Below, in pieces: positions 26,101-34,811 of a stretch of DNA of 64,000 nucleotides (position 1 is the first letter of the stretch; each line of letters starts with the position of its first letter). The notes beneath the pieces are model-generated. The model was not told the DNA's origin. It ran no database searches and saw only the letters and a program-made list of their open reading frames with translations. Both the position numbers and the translations under genes were made by a program. The stretch is from Paludibacteraceae bacterium. GTDB lineage: Bacteria > Bacteroidota > Bacteroidia > Bacteroidales > Paludibacteraceae. Location of the stretch: the NCBI GenBank assembly GCA_017464475.1, contig JAFTZQ010000018.1, forward strand, positions 1 to 64,000, written 5' to 3'.

Positions 26101-27628
26101 CCGTGCATTGGCAATCGGCGTGACCGGAGGAATGGCGGTCGGCACATTGGCGCTCGTCTTTGTTGTGCCGGCGTTCTATATCATCTTCCAGAAGCTGCAC
26201 GAACGCTTCCAAGGTGAAAGTGAAGAACAACCCCTCCCTGACCCTCCCCACAAGGGAGGGAAATCATCCGCGGCAAATCAAATTGCAGTGGTGATTGTTC
26301 TTTGTACATTCGTATTCTCTTCCTGCGGTATTTTCAAGAAATATGAGCCGGCAGCCAAGCCGGAAGCGGATTCGCTGGTGACTGCGGTCAGCGACGAGAG
26401 TTGGCAGACCTATATCACCGATCCTGTGCTGCAGGGACATGTGCGCAAAGCGCTGTCGAATAACGTCGATTATCGTTCCCGCCAACTGGCAGTTCAGGAA
26501 GCCGATGCGCGTCTTCGTGCAGCCAAATTAGGCTTCCTGCCGACGCTGGCAATCACTCCGGCTAATGTGGGTGTGATGGGCACTTATTCGCCGGACGGCG
26601 GTATGTCGGGTGCTACGCTGACGTACCAAGTGCCGCTGTCGCTCAACTGGGGTGGAGAAGGGTTTGGTACGATCACCAATCGCAAAAGGCAGGCACAAGC
26701 GCTGCGCGAACAAGCGGAAGACAACCGCGCGGCAGCTCATGCCAACTTGGTTGCTACCATCGCCCGGACTTATACGCAACTGCAGTTGCTTGATTACCAG
26801 GCAATTATCATGGATAGCACCGAGGTAATCTGGCAACGCGTGCTGGAGATTCAAAAAGTGTTGGTGAAGAACGGACACGCTTATTCGCCGTCAATCGGAC
26901 AGATGGAAGCGTCGCTCATCAACGTGCAGATCCAACGCAAGCAACTCATGGAGCAGATCCATTCGCTGGAGTTGTCCATGTGCATGCTGCTCAACGAAGA
27001 GCCGCACGAGATCGCCCGTTCGCCGTGGACGAGCTATGAGTTCGAAGTGTGGAATATAGAGCCTGTTCCGGCAGCCCAACTCAGCAACCGCGCAGATGTG
27101 CGTGCTGCTGAGCGCAATGTGGCGGCAGCGTTCTATCAGACCAACATGGCGAAAGCGGCTTTCTGCCCTGCGCTGTCTCTGTCCGGACTCATCGGATGGA
27201 CCAACAACGGCGGCGTGGTGGTGAATCCCGGACAGCTACTGATGAATGCTGTGCTCGGTTTGACGCAACCGATCTTTGCCGGCGGTAAGCTGAAAGCGAA
27301 CCTCAAGATCGCCAAGCTACAACAAGAAGATGCGGCAAACCGCTATGTGGAGACGATGCTGCGCGCCGGAAACGAAGTCAACGACGCGATTTTCCGTTGC
27401 AAGAACGCACAAGAGCAAGACACGCTTTACCAACGCCTGCTGACCACTCAGAGCGAATCGTACCAAGGTACGTGCGAGCTGATGAAAAAAGGCAAAGCAT
27501 CATATCTGGAGGTCCTCACGGCGCAAGAGAATTATCTCAAAGCGCAACTCTCGGATGTGACAAACCGGTATAACGGTCTGATCAGTCTGATTGACCTCTA
27601 CGTTGCGCTCGGAGGCGGAACCAAGTGA
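23105..27628 (+). CDS. RND efflux permease fused to outer-membrane factor
   Basis: One frame of 1,507 residues. Residues 1 to about 1040 are a complete AcrB/MexB-like permease with FALVLAIGTVVDDAIVVVEA (the proton-relay Asp pair) and twelve TM segments. After HERFQGESEEQ comes PLPDPPHKGGK, encoded by a CCCCTCC palindrome (26229-26261). Then follows a full lipoprotein signal (IAVVIVLCTFVFSSC, lipid Cys1074) and a complete TolC/NodT-type outer-membrane factor to the end. As the permease C-terminus is cytoplasmic and the signal would export the rest, signal peptidase II could cut the product in two. That maturation is inference; the fusion itself is plainly visible. No stop or frameshift lies between the parts. 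Confidence 0.9.
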   Translation: MAKGNIFVDRKVMAVCISLLIALVGFICLKTLPIEQYPDIAPPTVMITTSYSGADANTVMKSVVMPIEEAVNGVENMAYMTSEASATGDVNINVFFKQGTDPDMAAVNVQNRVSAALGLLPQEVTRVGVKVEKRQNNILQIAALVSRDGKFDNDFVANYVDINVKPRLLRVTGVGSVQLLGNTYSLRIWMKPDVMARYGIAPEDIFAAIGNQNMVAATGSLGEQSGNTYQYNLEYKGRLQSIEEFNDIVLRSSGGNVLHLRDVAEVELGALNYSFSSRIDGQPGVAYIIYQAPGANATQVNAAINEIYSDLQKSMPAGMEFTILQTSDDFLYAAIHNVVETLIIAILLVILVVYFFLQDFKATLVPSISIIVSLLGTFAVVKIAGFSLNILTLFALVLAIGTVVDDAIVVVEAVMAKMEHGYTSAYKATKDAMSEVTVAVISCTLVFMAVFIPVTFMPGTSGTFFTQFGITIASSVGLSCISALTLCPALTAILFRPKKEEKNGKKSFNQWVKEAYEAGYNAILGKYKNGVSKFLQKPGRAWIWLIAAVVAMVFAMRALPAGLVPQEDQGVILVDVTAPAGSPLVETDKIMAQVEEHVLRLEEVESYAKISGFGIVSGTGVNYGTLVVRLKPWDQRKGLEHYIDMVMAKLYYSCEDIKDAKIFPTQMPQIPGYGNNNGIDLQMEDLQGGDMSKFNEVVNAFLAELQKHQEVQIAQSLYSESFPKYKVDVNATQCDRAGISPDVVLNTLGAFCGSAYISNFNQYGKVYRVMAGAAPEYRLDPASLNNIFVRIGDEMAPISQFVTLTPAIGSATQKRFNLYQSIACYIQPNAGYSEGDVQRVIEEVAQEHLPSGYSYEYGGMSRELQANSKSNMTVLIYLVCVLLIYMILASLYESYFIPLAVLLSVPFGLMGSFAFSWLCGQENNIYLQTGVIMLIGLLAKTAILITEFAVEKRKQGMPIIEAALGACEDRLRPILMTVVTMIAGMIPLIIEGGAGANGNRALAIGVTGGMAVGTLALVFVVPAFYIIFQKLHERFQGESEEQPLPDPPHKGGKSSAANQIAVVIVLCTFVFSSCGIFKKYEPAAKPEADSLVTAVSDESWQTYITDPVLQGHVRKALSNNVDYRSRQLAVQEADARLRAAKLGFLPTLAITPANVGVMGTYSPDGGMSGATLTYQVPLSLNWGGEGFGTITNRKRQAQALREQAEDNRAAAHANLVATIARTYTQLQLLDYQAIIMDSTEVIWQRVLEIQKVLVKNGHAYSPSIGQMEASLINVQIQRKQLMEQIHSLELSMCMLLNEEPHEIARSPWTSYEFEVWNIEPVPAAQLSNRADVRAAERNVAAAFYQTNMAKAAFCPALSLSGLIGWTNNGGVVVNPGQLLMNAVLGLTQPIFAGGKLKANLKIAKLQQEDAANRYVETMLRAGNEVNDAIFRCKNAQEQDTLYQRLLTTQSESYQGTCELMKKGKASYLEVLTAQENYLKAQLSDVTNRYNGLISLIDLYVALGGGTK
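26229..26261. repeat. CCCCTCC palindromic element at the permease/channel junction
   Basis: CCCTCCC (26232-26238) pairs with GGGAGGG (26254-26260). The element lies exactly where a permease gene should stop and an outer-membrane-factor gene should start, and it is in frame with both. Confidence 0.8.
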
Positions 27629-27636
27629 TTTTTTTC

Positions 27637-27667
27637 TTGCATATGTCAAAAAAAAGCAGTACCTTTG
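27637..27667 (+). promoter_or_regulatory. Promoter of the GT2 glycosyltransferase gene
   Basis: TTGCATATGTC at 27637 and TACCTTTG at 27660-27667, a near-perfect copy of the local consensus. The start codon follows at 27688. Confidence 0.8.
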
Positions 27668-27687
27668 CAGCCGCAAATTAGTTTAAT

Positions 27688-28659
27688 ATGGATATTTCAG
27701 TTATAGTGCCTCTATTTAATGAGGCGGAGTCGCTGCCGAAACTCTATGAGTGGATCGCACGCGTGATGAAAGAAAACAAGTTTTCCTATGAGGTCATTTT
27801 CGTCAATGACGGCTCAACAGACGAGTCGTGGAGCGTCATAGAGAAGTTACAAAGTGACCAAGAACCAAGTACAAAGGAGCGAGGGGAGGTTCATGGGATC
27901 TGTTTCCGGCGGAATTATGGCAAGAGCGCGGCGTTGTATTGCGGATTCAAGGCTGCGAAAGGCGATGTGGTGATCACCATGGATGCCGACCTGCAGGACA
28001 GCCCGGACGAGATCCCCGAACTCTACCGGATGATCACGGAAGAGGGGTACGACCTCGTGAGCGGTTGGAAACAGAAACGGTATGACAATAAGTTGACCAA
28101 GAATCTGCCGTCCAAACTGTTCAACGCTACGGCGCGCCGCGTGACCGGAATCCAGCTGCATGACATGAACTGCGGACTGAAAGCATACCGGCTGGAGGTG
28201 GTGAAGAACATCGAGGTTTTCAGCGAAATGCACCGGTACATCCCGTATCTGGCGAAGAACGCCGGATTCACCAAGATCGGCGAGAAAGTGGTGCAACACC
28301 GCAAACGCGAGTTCGGCGTCTCCAAATTCGGTCTGAACCGGTTCGTGAACGGCTATCTGGATCTGATGACCCTTTGGTTCCTCAACAAATTCGGCAAGCA
28401 GCCGATGCACTTCTTCGGGCTGGTAGGAAGCCTGATGTTCCTGATCGGATTTATCGCTGTGATCGTTGTGGGAGGCATGAAATGGTACGCGCTGGCGCAC
28501 CATGTGCCGGCAATGTTGGTGGGCGTGAATCCGTATTTCCATATTGCTATTCTGATGATGATCTTGGGTTGTATGTTGTTCCTCGCGGGCTTCTTAGCCG
28601 AGCTGGTAATCCGCAATTCGCCTTCGCGGAACGATTACCTGATCAAATATAAAATATGA
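27688..28659 (+). CDS. Family 2 glycosyltransferase, DPM1/ArnC-like, membrane-bound
   Basis: A 323-residue protein. The N-terminal GT-A domain starts MDISVIVPLFNEAESLPKLY and has VNDGSTDESW and the metal-binding MDADLQDSPDEIP. Two C-terminal TM helices (about 236-260 and 280-305) match bactoprenol or dolichol-phosphate sugar transferases. It likely transfers a sugar to a lipid carrier for envelope glycans. The segment SDQEPSTKERGEV near residue 56-68 looks like an insertion from AAGTACAAAG-type simple repeat. It has its own promoter. Confidence 0.88.
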   Translation: MDISVIVPLFNEAESLPKLYEWIARVMKENKFSYEVIFVNDGSTDESWSVIEKLQSDQEPSTKERGEVHGICFRRNYGKSAALYCGFKAAKGDVVITMDADLQDSPDEIPELYRMITEEGYDLVSGWKQKRYDNKLTKNLPSKLFNATARRVTGIQLHDMNCGLKAYRLEVVKNIEVFSEMHRYIPYLAKNAGFTKIGEKVVQHRKREFGVSKFGLNRFVNGYLDLMTLWFLNKFGKQPMHFFGLVGSLMFLIGFIAVIVVGGMKWYALAHHVPAMLVGVNPYFHIAILMMILGCMLFLAGFLAELVIRNSPSRNDYLIKYKI

Positions 28660-28718
28660 AATTTCTTATCTCGGCAAAGCCTCGAACGATCGGCTGAAGC
28701 CGTATGGACATTTGAGAA

Positions 28719-29954
28719 TTGGAAGACGATAAGACAAAAGAATTAGGTAGCCAAGTGAATACGATAGAGCGTGCGCTGGGCGAATGTATGGTGGAGACCG
28801 CTGCGACGGTCGTTCGCGTGTGGCTGAACGAGTTGGGAGAAATAAATCCGTACGAGCAAGCGTTGCACTCCATCCGAACCCGATACCATGAGGTGTTCGT
28901 CAAATGGCTGAATATAGACGATCCGGAAGCGGAGAGTGAACTGGACAAAATCACAGGCGAGATGTACCAGTTATGCGACGCCGTGTATGCTGATATTCGT
29001 CTCAAACGCGGTCTCTCGCCGGAGATGCACGGTTTTAATCCGAAGACCGTTTCGTCTGTGCTGAACTATTTCCAGAATTGCATCCAGTTGACGGAAAAGG
29101 ACTTTAAGTGGTTAGACGATGCGATGCATGATCCGAAGCAGACCGGAGTGGCGTTGATTGCTATTACGGCGCTGACAAGGAACCTGCGCGAGTGTTTCTC
29201 CATTGACGGCATGTATGCGCTGATAGGGGGCATAGACAGCGAGGTGGAGGTGGTTGCCAACCACTGTCTGGTCAATGTGATCTCGCTGCTGATTCATTAC
29301 GACGTGCGGATCGATTTCTTCCCGTCCATCCAAGAGGAGTTTGCCCTTCAGATCTCGGAACCGGAGAAAGAGGACAAAGCGTTTGAGATGCTCTGTACGC
29401 TGGTGGAATACTCCAAGAAATCGCTTCTGGAAGAGTTCGCAACCGGCATGATGCCGCTGAACTGGCTGCCGGAGAGCATGCAGAAGCTGGTTCAGGCGTC
29501 CGGCATTCAGAATGACCACAAGACGTTCTATTCCTGGGTACCCAAAGCCGAAGTGGAGTACATGACGGAGCTGGTGAACAACCTGCCCGGGACGTGGGTC
29601 TATCAAGAGCTCATCGGAAATGATATTGAGAAAGAGAAGTTCCTCGTGAAGATCGCGGTCGAGTGCGGTTACAGGGATTACTTGTGGCTCAAGCCGCGCG
29701 CTGCCGGACAAGTCTATCGTGATAAGTTGCGCGAAGGAGCGAATGAGCCGATTGATTACATCAATTATGCTCATTGCCTGATGGTTTTAGGCGACCGGAT
29801 GATGGCGTTTGAGAACTACAAATTAGCGCGTCAAGCCTGCGGTTCGCTCAAGGACTTCTATGCGCTTTTCCGTCCGGACAGACGTGCGCTCGTGGACCAC
29901 GGCGTGCCGATGGACTTCGTCTATTTCATCGAAGACAATTTGGTGAAGGGTTAG
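28719..29954 (+). CDS. Unknown 411-residue helical protein
   Basis: I do not recognise a family. The frame starts at a TTG at 28719 (MEDDKTKELGSQVNTIERAL); an ATG 15 bases upstream leads straight to a stop, so TTG or a later ATG (around residue 24) must be used. The protein is acidic, soluble and almost wholly helical, with a repeat-like character that suggests TPR-type or HEAT-like hairpins in the C-terminal 100 residues (DYINYAHCLMVLGDRMMAFE). It lies downstream of the glycosyltransferase and converges with the lipid A deacylase gene, overlapping it by 4 bases. Confidence 0.75.
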   Translation: MEDDKTKELGSQVNTIERALGECMVETAATVVRVWLNELGEINPYEQALHSIRTRYHEVFVKWLNIDDPEAESELDKITGEMYQLCDAVYADIRLKRGLSPEMHGFNPKTVSSVLNYFQNCIQLTEKDFKWLDDAMHDPKQTGVALIAITALTRNLRECFSIDGMYALIGGIDSEVEVVANHCLVNVISLLIHYDVRIDFFPSIQEEFALQISEPEKEDKAFEMLCTLVEYSKKSLLEEFATGMMPLNWLPESMQKLVQASGIQNDHKTFYSWVPKAEVEYMTELVNNLPGTWVYQELIGNDIEKEKFLVKIAVECGYRDYLWLKPRAAGQVYRDKLREGANEPIDYINYAHCLMVLGDRMMAFENYKLARQACGSLKDFYALFRPDRRALVDHGVPMDFVYFIEDNLVKG

Positions 29955-31267
29955 AAGGCGACGCCGAGTCCGGCATCGATGAACTCGGCACGGACACCGT
30001 GGGTTTTGAGACCCAGCTGGACGAAGAGATGGTCCAGCACGTGGTATTTGAGCACAAACTGCATATAGCACCATCCGTCCTGATAATTGCTGGCGTCCGT
30101 AAAGTCATATTGGTAGAAAATACTGCGATTGAGCGGTGTGCCGGCTTCGTCCATCTCCTTTGCGCCTTGACCTTTATCCCATGATTTTTTGCCGACAAAC
30201 GGCTCTAAGTTCTTGATCGGGTCATAGACATAGAACCCGACATGGATGCCGGCGGTCAGATGCCCGATGATGAACTCCGGCTGGATAGAAACACCTGCGC
30301 GGAAACAATTCGCTAATTTACTCTCCTTCAGATACGTTTTGCCAAAATAGGTAACCGGTGCATCGGGATAAGCGGCCTTGTATTCTTCCCGGTTGCTGAC
30401 ACTCCGATAGTAGCCGTCGTAGAAGGCATCGATACCTGCTCCGATACGGAAGATGGAGACTGGCACCCAATACGCCGCCACTTTGACCGTAGCTGCTCCG
30501 AAAAACTGCATCTTGGGATAATTGTCGCGGTAATAATTCTGCTTCACGCCTCCGGTCGCACTGATCTCCACCGCCCAAGGTTTGTCCACGCCGTCATATA
30601 GTTTGCGCGGCACGTCGGGATCGGGTTTTTCGTATTGTTTAGCCCCCGGCTGGTAACGCACCCCTAATTCGCCGCCGAACATGTTATAACCCGCGTTCGG
30701 GTGCATGATCGAACCGTTCGATATATGATGCCAGCCGCCGTTGAGGGTGATCTCCCAGCCGTCCTTGATCGGGAAATCCATATACATCTCCAATGCCAGA
30801 TACGCGTTCAGAATAGAACCGATGGACCAGTTGGCGTCCTTGTGATCCTGGTAGAGGTGTTCGCCTTTGTATGTATTGGCGTATGTCTTCGTGACCGCCG
30901 CGAGACCGACCGTCGGACGCGCGCCGATGCGGAAATGCGTACCATTATAAAACGGCATATTGATGTACCCATAGGCGGCGAAGGCGGAACCCAGAATCGT
31001 GTCATTCCCCAGATTCAGATAGCGTGCTCCGACGCCGATGGAAGCATTGTTCCATTGCTGAAGGCAATGCCACCTGCCGGTGGGCAGAAACTCCACCGTG
31101 AACGCCGCTCCCGGCACGACCGGAGTGGGGCGAAGCCAAGGCGACACTTTCTCGTCCGGCAGCATGAATAAACCTGTTCCGGAGAGACGGTACGCCAACT
31201 CATAACGGGGGAGCGCAAAAGCCTGCAAAGAGGCTAAGAGCAATATGATAGAAAGTGTTTTTTTCAT
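29951..31267 (-). CDS. PagL-like lipid A deacylase (acyloxyacyl hydrolase family)
   Basis: Start ATG at 31267 (MKKTLSIILLLASLQAFA, a signal peptide), because the longer frame runs through the promoter. The 438-residue protein is an outer-membrane barrel type with alternating residues and aromatic girdles. The motif GGWHHISNGSIMHPNAGYN around 195-213 fits the H-x-S-N...N-x-G-x-N active region of PagL lipid A 3-O-deacylases. It is longer than classic PagL (about 170), as Bacteroidota members often are. A final aromatic-type barrel strand pattern is seen at the C-terminus (FIDAGLGVAF). It may remodel lipid A. Confidence 0.75.
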   Translation of the reverse strand: MKKTLSIILLLASLQAFALPRYELAYRLSGTGLFMLPDEKVSPWLRPTPVVPGAAFTVEFLPTGRWHCLQQWNNASIGVGARYLNLGNDTILGSAFAAYGYINMPFYNGTHFRIGARPTVGLAAVTKTYANTYKGEHLYQDHKDANWSIGSILNAYLALEMYMDFPIKDGWEITLNGGWHHISNGSIMHPNAGYNMFGGELGVRYQPGAKQYEKPDPDVPRKLYDGVDKPWAVEISATGGVKQNYYRDNYPKMQFFGAATVKVAAYWVPVSIFRIGAGIDAFYDGYYRSVSNREEYKAAYPDAPVTYFGKTYLKESKLANCFRAGVSIQPEFIIGHLTAGIHVGFYVYDPIKNLEPFVGKKSWDKGQGAKEMDEAGTPLNRSIFYQYDFTDASNYQDGWCYMQFVLKYHVLDHLFVQLGLKTHGVRAEFIDAGLGVAF

Positions 31268-31277
31268 TTTTCCGCTG

Positions 31278-31307
31278 CAAAGGTACGTTTTTTTTTGCAT
31301 ATATCAA
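31278..31307 (-). promoter_or_regulatory. Promoter of the PagL-like gene
   Basis: On the minus strand, TACCTTTG is at 31285-31278 and a TTG box at 31307-31305. It overlaps the murC promoter, so only one polymerase can bind at a time. Confidence 0.65.
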
Positions 31308-31325
31308 AATTTTTTTGTACTTTTG
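31295..31325 (+). promoter_or_regulatory. Promoter of the murC operon
   Basis: TTGCATATATC at 31295 and TACTTTTG at 31318-31325. The murC start is at 31351. Confidence 0.75.
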
Positions 31326-31350
31326 TGCCCAAATTGCGTGATAAGAAATC

Positions 31351-32754
31351 ATGATTTCGTCTCAAGACATACAAAATTTCTTTTTTCTGGGTATAGGCGG
31401 CATAGGGATGAGTGCCCTTGCGCGCTATTTTCACCACCATGGCTACCCCGTGAGCGGTTATGACCGCACGCCTTCTGCGCTGACCCGCGAGATGGAGGCG
31501 GAGGGGATTCGGATCACGTATGTGGACGATCCTGCAATTCTCCATTCTCAATTCTCTGATAATCGTGCCCCTTCGGGGCTAAGAACTCTCAATTCCCGCA
31601 ACACGCTCATTGTGCGTACGCCGGCAGTTCCGGAGGATAGCGCGATATACACGTATTTGCGAGAGCAGGGATTCGACATCCGCAAGCGTTCGGAAGTGCT
31701 GGGAATGGTGACGCGGGAGAAGAAAGCGCTTTGCGTAGCGGGCACGCACGGCAAGACGACCACCAGCACGATGTTGGCTCATCTGCTGAATCCCGTGAAT
31801 GCGTTCCTCGGTGGAATCAGCATGAACTACGGCACGAATGTGCTGATGGACAAGGAGAGCGAATATGTGGTGGTGGAGGCGGATGAATACGACCGCTCGT
31901 TCCATCGGCTGACGCCGTATATATCCGTTGTGACGGCGGTCGATGCCGACCATCTGGATATTTATGGAACGGCAGAGGCGTACCGCGAGGCGTTTGCTCA
32001 TTACACGAGCCTCATCACCGGTGCGCTGGTGATGAAACACGGCATTGCGTTGAAACCGAGGCTGCAACCCGGCGTGAAATGCTACACGTATGGAGAAGGC
32101 GGCGATTTCTATGCCGAGAATATCCGCGTGAGCGAAGGACAGATCGTCTTTGATTTCCACACGCCGGAGGACGTGGTGCATGATATCGAATTAGGTGTGC
32201 CGGTGTGGGTGAATATAGAGAATGCCGTGGCAGCGATGAGTGTTGCGTGGCTGGTGAATAAGGAGAAAAATATTCATTATTCATTATTCATTAATCATTT
32301 AAAAGAAGCGGTGGCATCCTTCAAAGGCGTGCAGCGGCGCTTCAATATCCATCTCAACACGCCGAAGGTGGCGTATATAGACGACTATGCGCACCATCCG
32401 CAAGAGATAGCAACGGCGATAGATTCGATCCGAAAGGTGTTTCCCTCTCGCAGGCTGATCGGTGTGTTCCAGCCGCACCTATATACTCGTACGCGCGACT
32501 TTGCGGACGGGTTTAGAAAAGTGCTGGCTACCTTGGACGAATGTGTCCTGCTGCCGATCTATCCGGCGCGCGAAGAACCGATCCCCGGTGTCACAAGTGA
32601 AATGCTCGGCGGCAAAGTGGTGCAAAAGAGCGAACTGGTGGATGAGTTGAAACGCAGAGTAGCGGCGTCCCAAGAGCCGGTGGTCGTGCTGACCGTTGGA
32701 GCCGGAGACATAGACCGGCTGGTGCCTGCTGTAGCAAAAGGCTTGAGTGAATGA
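31351..32754 (+). CDS. murC: UDP-N-acetylmuramate--L-alanine ligase
   Basis: A 467-residue Mur ligase. GIGGIGMSALARYFHHHGY is the N-terminal UDP-sugar-binding loop, GTHGKTTTS (131-139) the ATP P-loop, and DDYAHHPQEI the C-terminal domain signature. It adds the first amino acid of the peptidoglycan stem in the cytoplasm. Residues about 65-83 (HSQFSDNRAPSGLRTLNSR) are encoded by a TTCTTAGCC hairpin element with flanking simple repeats, inserted in frame between the first two strands of the loop before TLIVRTPAVP. It overlaps ftsQ by 4 bases (ATGA) and starts the division cluster. Confidence 0.95.
   Translation: MISSQDIQNFFFLGIGGIGMSALARYFHHHGYPVSGYDRTPSALTREMEAEGIRITYVDDPAILHSQFSDNRAPSGLRTLNSRNTLIVRTPAVPEDSAIYTYLREQGFDIRKRSEVLGMVTREKKALCVAGTHGKTTTSTMLAHLLNPVNAFLGGISMNYGTNVLMDKESEYVVVEADEYDRSFHRLTPYISVVTAVDADHLDIYGTAEAYREAFAHYTSLITGALVMKHGIALKPRLQPGVKCYTYGEGGDFYAENIRVSEGQIVFDFHTPEDVVHDIELGVPVWVNIENAVAAMSVAWLVNKEKNIHYSLFINHLKEAVASFKGVQRRFNIHLNTPKVAYIDDYAHHPQEIATAIDSIRKVFPSRRLIGVFQPHLYTRTRDFADGFRKVLATLDECVLLPIYPAREEPIPGVTSEMLGGKVVQKSELVDELKRRVAASQEPVVVLTVGAGDIDRLVPAVAKGLSE
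31559..31585. repeat. TTCTTAGCC hairpin element inside murC
   Basis: ATAATCGTGCCCCTTCGGGG, then CTAAGAA, is the reverse of the family motif, with a 5-pair stem GCCCC/GGGGC. Flanks are CAATTCTC-type repeats. It is in frame and adds DNRAPSGLRT to MurC. Confidence 0.8.
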
Positions 32755-33491
32755 GTGTCGGACGGATAATATGGAGTTGTGTGGGAATCGCGGTCATGGC
32801 GGGACTTATGGCGGCGGCAATCGCTTGGGGGTATATATCCCGTCCGGCGGAAGAGCCGTGTGCCGCATTGGAATATATCATTGAGGACCGCGCGGAGCGA
32901 ATGTATCTCTCGGAGAGCGAGTTGACGGCATTGCTGGTGGGGCAGGATATTTACCCGGTGGGTAAAAATCTGAACACCGTGGCGCTTCACCGCATAGAGA
33001 ATGCGATCCAACATCACCCGATGGTGCGCAAGGCGGAGTGCTATCTGACGCCGAGGCATATTGTCCGCGTCCGTTTGACCCAGCGAGTGCCTCTTCTGCG
33101 CGTACAGACGCCGGTGGACACGTATCTGATTGACACGGATCGCAAGGTGATGCAGGCGCGAAACAGCGTGCGAGACGAAGTGCCGCTGGTTACCGGCAAT
33201 GTGGGAACACAGATGGCTTCGGGGCAACTGGCGGATTTTGCAGAATGGCTGCAGGACGAGCCTTATTGGCAAGAACGAATCCACCACCTCTATGTCCAAA
33301 CGCCGATCATGGTCTATCTCTATATGCGCGGAGAAAACCAGCCGCGCGCAGTATTAGGTGCTATGCGCGGGCACGCGCAGAAACTCAAGAAACTAAGGAC
33401 TTTTTACCAGAACAGTCCGGAAGAAGTGAAAGCAAAAAACTATACCGAACTGGACTTGCGCTTTCGCGGTCAGGTAATCGGCAGATATTAA
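32751..33491 (+). CDS. ftsQ: Cell division protein FtsQ
   Basis: A 246-residue protein with one TM helix at about 7-27 (WSCVGIAVMAGLMAAAIAW), then a POTRA-type domain (YLSESELTALLVGQDIYPVG...LHRIENAIQHHPMVRKAECY) and a beta domain. FtsQ links early and late divisome proteins in the periplasm. Sequence similarity among FtsQ proteins is low, so context (between murC and ftsA, ATGA overlap with murC) weighs heavily in the call. Confidence 0.88.
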   Translation: MSVGRIIWSCVGIAVMAGLMAAAIAWGYISRPAEEPCAALEYIIEDRAERMYLSESELTALLVGQDIYPVGKNLNTVALHRIENAIQHHPMVRKAECYLTPRHIVRVRLTQRVPLLRVQTPVDTYLIDTDRKVMQARNSVRDEVPLVTGNVGTQMASGQLADFAEWLQDEPYWQERIHHLYVQTPIMVYLYMRGENQPRAVLGAMRGHAQKLKKLRTFYQNSPEEVKAKNYTELDLRFRGQVIGRY

Positions 33492-33516
33492 CATAAACCT
33501 TTAACTATTTACACAA

Positions 33517-34800
33517 ATGGCAAAGAAACAACCTCAAACAGCGGATTCTCTTCCCCTTGTGGCATTGGACTTGGGAAGCGATAGCGTGCGCGCCATGGCG
33601 GCGCGGCGTATTGCGCAGGACTTGTTCCAGATCTTGGGCGTAGAGGAACGACCGCAAAAACAAGGCAATGTGTGTGTGGAGCAGGGTGTGATCACGCAAT
33701 CCAGCAATGCGGGATACGTGATCGCCGAGATCCTGAAACTGCTCGCAAACCGTATCGGAGTGGAAGAACTCCCGATGGCGTTTATCTCCGTCGGCGGTCA
33801 GTCGATGCAGATCGCTGCGGTGCACTCGCGTCGCGACCAGGCGCGCAAGAAAGAAATCAGTCAGTCGCTCTTGGACGAGATGGAGCGGGAATGTAAGGAG
33901 AAGATTGAACTCCGAAACCCCGACGTAGCCGTATTGGGTCTTGTACCCAGTTATTTCAAACTCGACGGAGTGGAGCAGGACGATCTGCCGCATCCAGAGC
34001 AACGCGCAGCGTTGGTGGAAGCGCACTATACCGCTTTCTGCGGACGTAAAGTGATCGACACCCAGTTGCAGAAGTCTTTCTCGCAGGCCGGTCGTATGAT
34101 CGAACACTCGTTTGTCCGTCCGGAGACGCTGCTGTCCGCTTTCGCGACCTGCGACGGCAATCATGTGTTGATGAACGGTTGCGCCGTACTGGATCTCGGC
34201 GCGCAGACCACCACTTTCACCGCGTACAAAGGCGGGCAGTATCTGATCAACAAAGTGGTACCCAAAGGTGGATACCATATCACCCGAATGCTGGAGCAGC
34301 AGGGTTTGGATTTCGCTACGGCGGAAGTGCTGAAGCGTAAGTTTGGCTGCGCTTCGCCGGAGTGTCTGGAGAAGAACGTGCGCCTTCGTATCCCCGCTTC
34401 GGCGGAGATCGGCGGCGATTTCGTGATCTCCACCCAAGAACTGGCAGAGGCGATCGAACTCAAACTTCAGGAGATTCTGACGCCGGTTTTGGAGGAGTTG
34501 AAGAAAGTGGAAAATCGCATCTCGACGCTCTATATCACCGGCGGCGGCAGTATGCTGCAAGGCTTGGCGGAGTATATCCAGAGCAAAACGTCCGTGAATG
34601 TGCAGTATGGCGCACACAACCTCTTGCTCCATCGCGACACGGACGAGAAATACCTCTCGCCGGAATACACTTCGCTCGTCGGCACGATCCTGCTGGGACA
34701 AGATTTCCGCGATAGTCACAAGAATCAGCTGGTGCAAAAACCCGGCTTCTTCGATCGGATGAAAGAAAGTACATTGGATATGTTTATTGACCAAAACTAA
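33517..34800 (+). CDS. ftsA: Cell division protein FtsA
   Basis: A 427-residue actin-like ATPase. LPLVALDLGSDSVRAMAARR is the phosphate 1 region, GCAVLDLGAQTTTFTAY phosphate 2, and LYITGGGSMLQGLAEYIQ the adenosine loop. The C-terminus (GFFDRMKESTLDMFIDQ) can form the amphipathic helix that tethers FtsA to the membrane. It anchors FtsZ at the division site. It lies 25 bases after ftsQ and 11 before ftsZ. Confidence 0.95.
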   Translation: MAKKQPQTADSLPLVALDLGSDSVRAMAARRIAQDLFQILGVEERPQKQGNVCVEQGVITQSSNAGYVIAEILKLLANRIGVEELPMAFISVGGQSMQIAAVHSRRDQARKKEISQSLLDEMERECKEKIELRNPDVAVLGLVPSYFKLDGVEQDDLPHPEQRAALVEAHYTAFCGRKVIDTQLQKSFSQAGRMIEHSFVRPETLLSAFATCDGNHVLMNGCAVLDLGAQTTTFTAYKGGQYLINKVVPKGGYHITRMLEQQGLDFATAEVLKRKFGCASPECLEKNVRLRIPASAEIGGDFVISTQELAEAIELKLQEILTPVLEELKKVENRISTLYITGGGSMLQGLAEYIQSKTSVNVQYGAHNLLLHRDTDEKYLSPEYTSLVGTILLGQDFRDSHKNQLVQKPGFFDRMKESTLDMFIDQN

Positions 34801-34811
34801 ACACTACGAAT

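Noticed and set aside
33505..34794. A 429-residue open frame on the minus strand
   Set aside because: It mirrors ftsA codon for codon on the other strand and has no coherent domain; ftsA on the plus strand has all actin-fold motifs.
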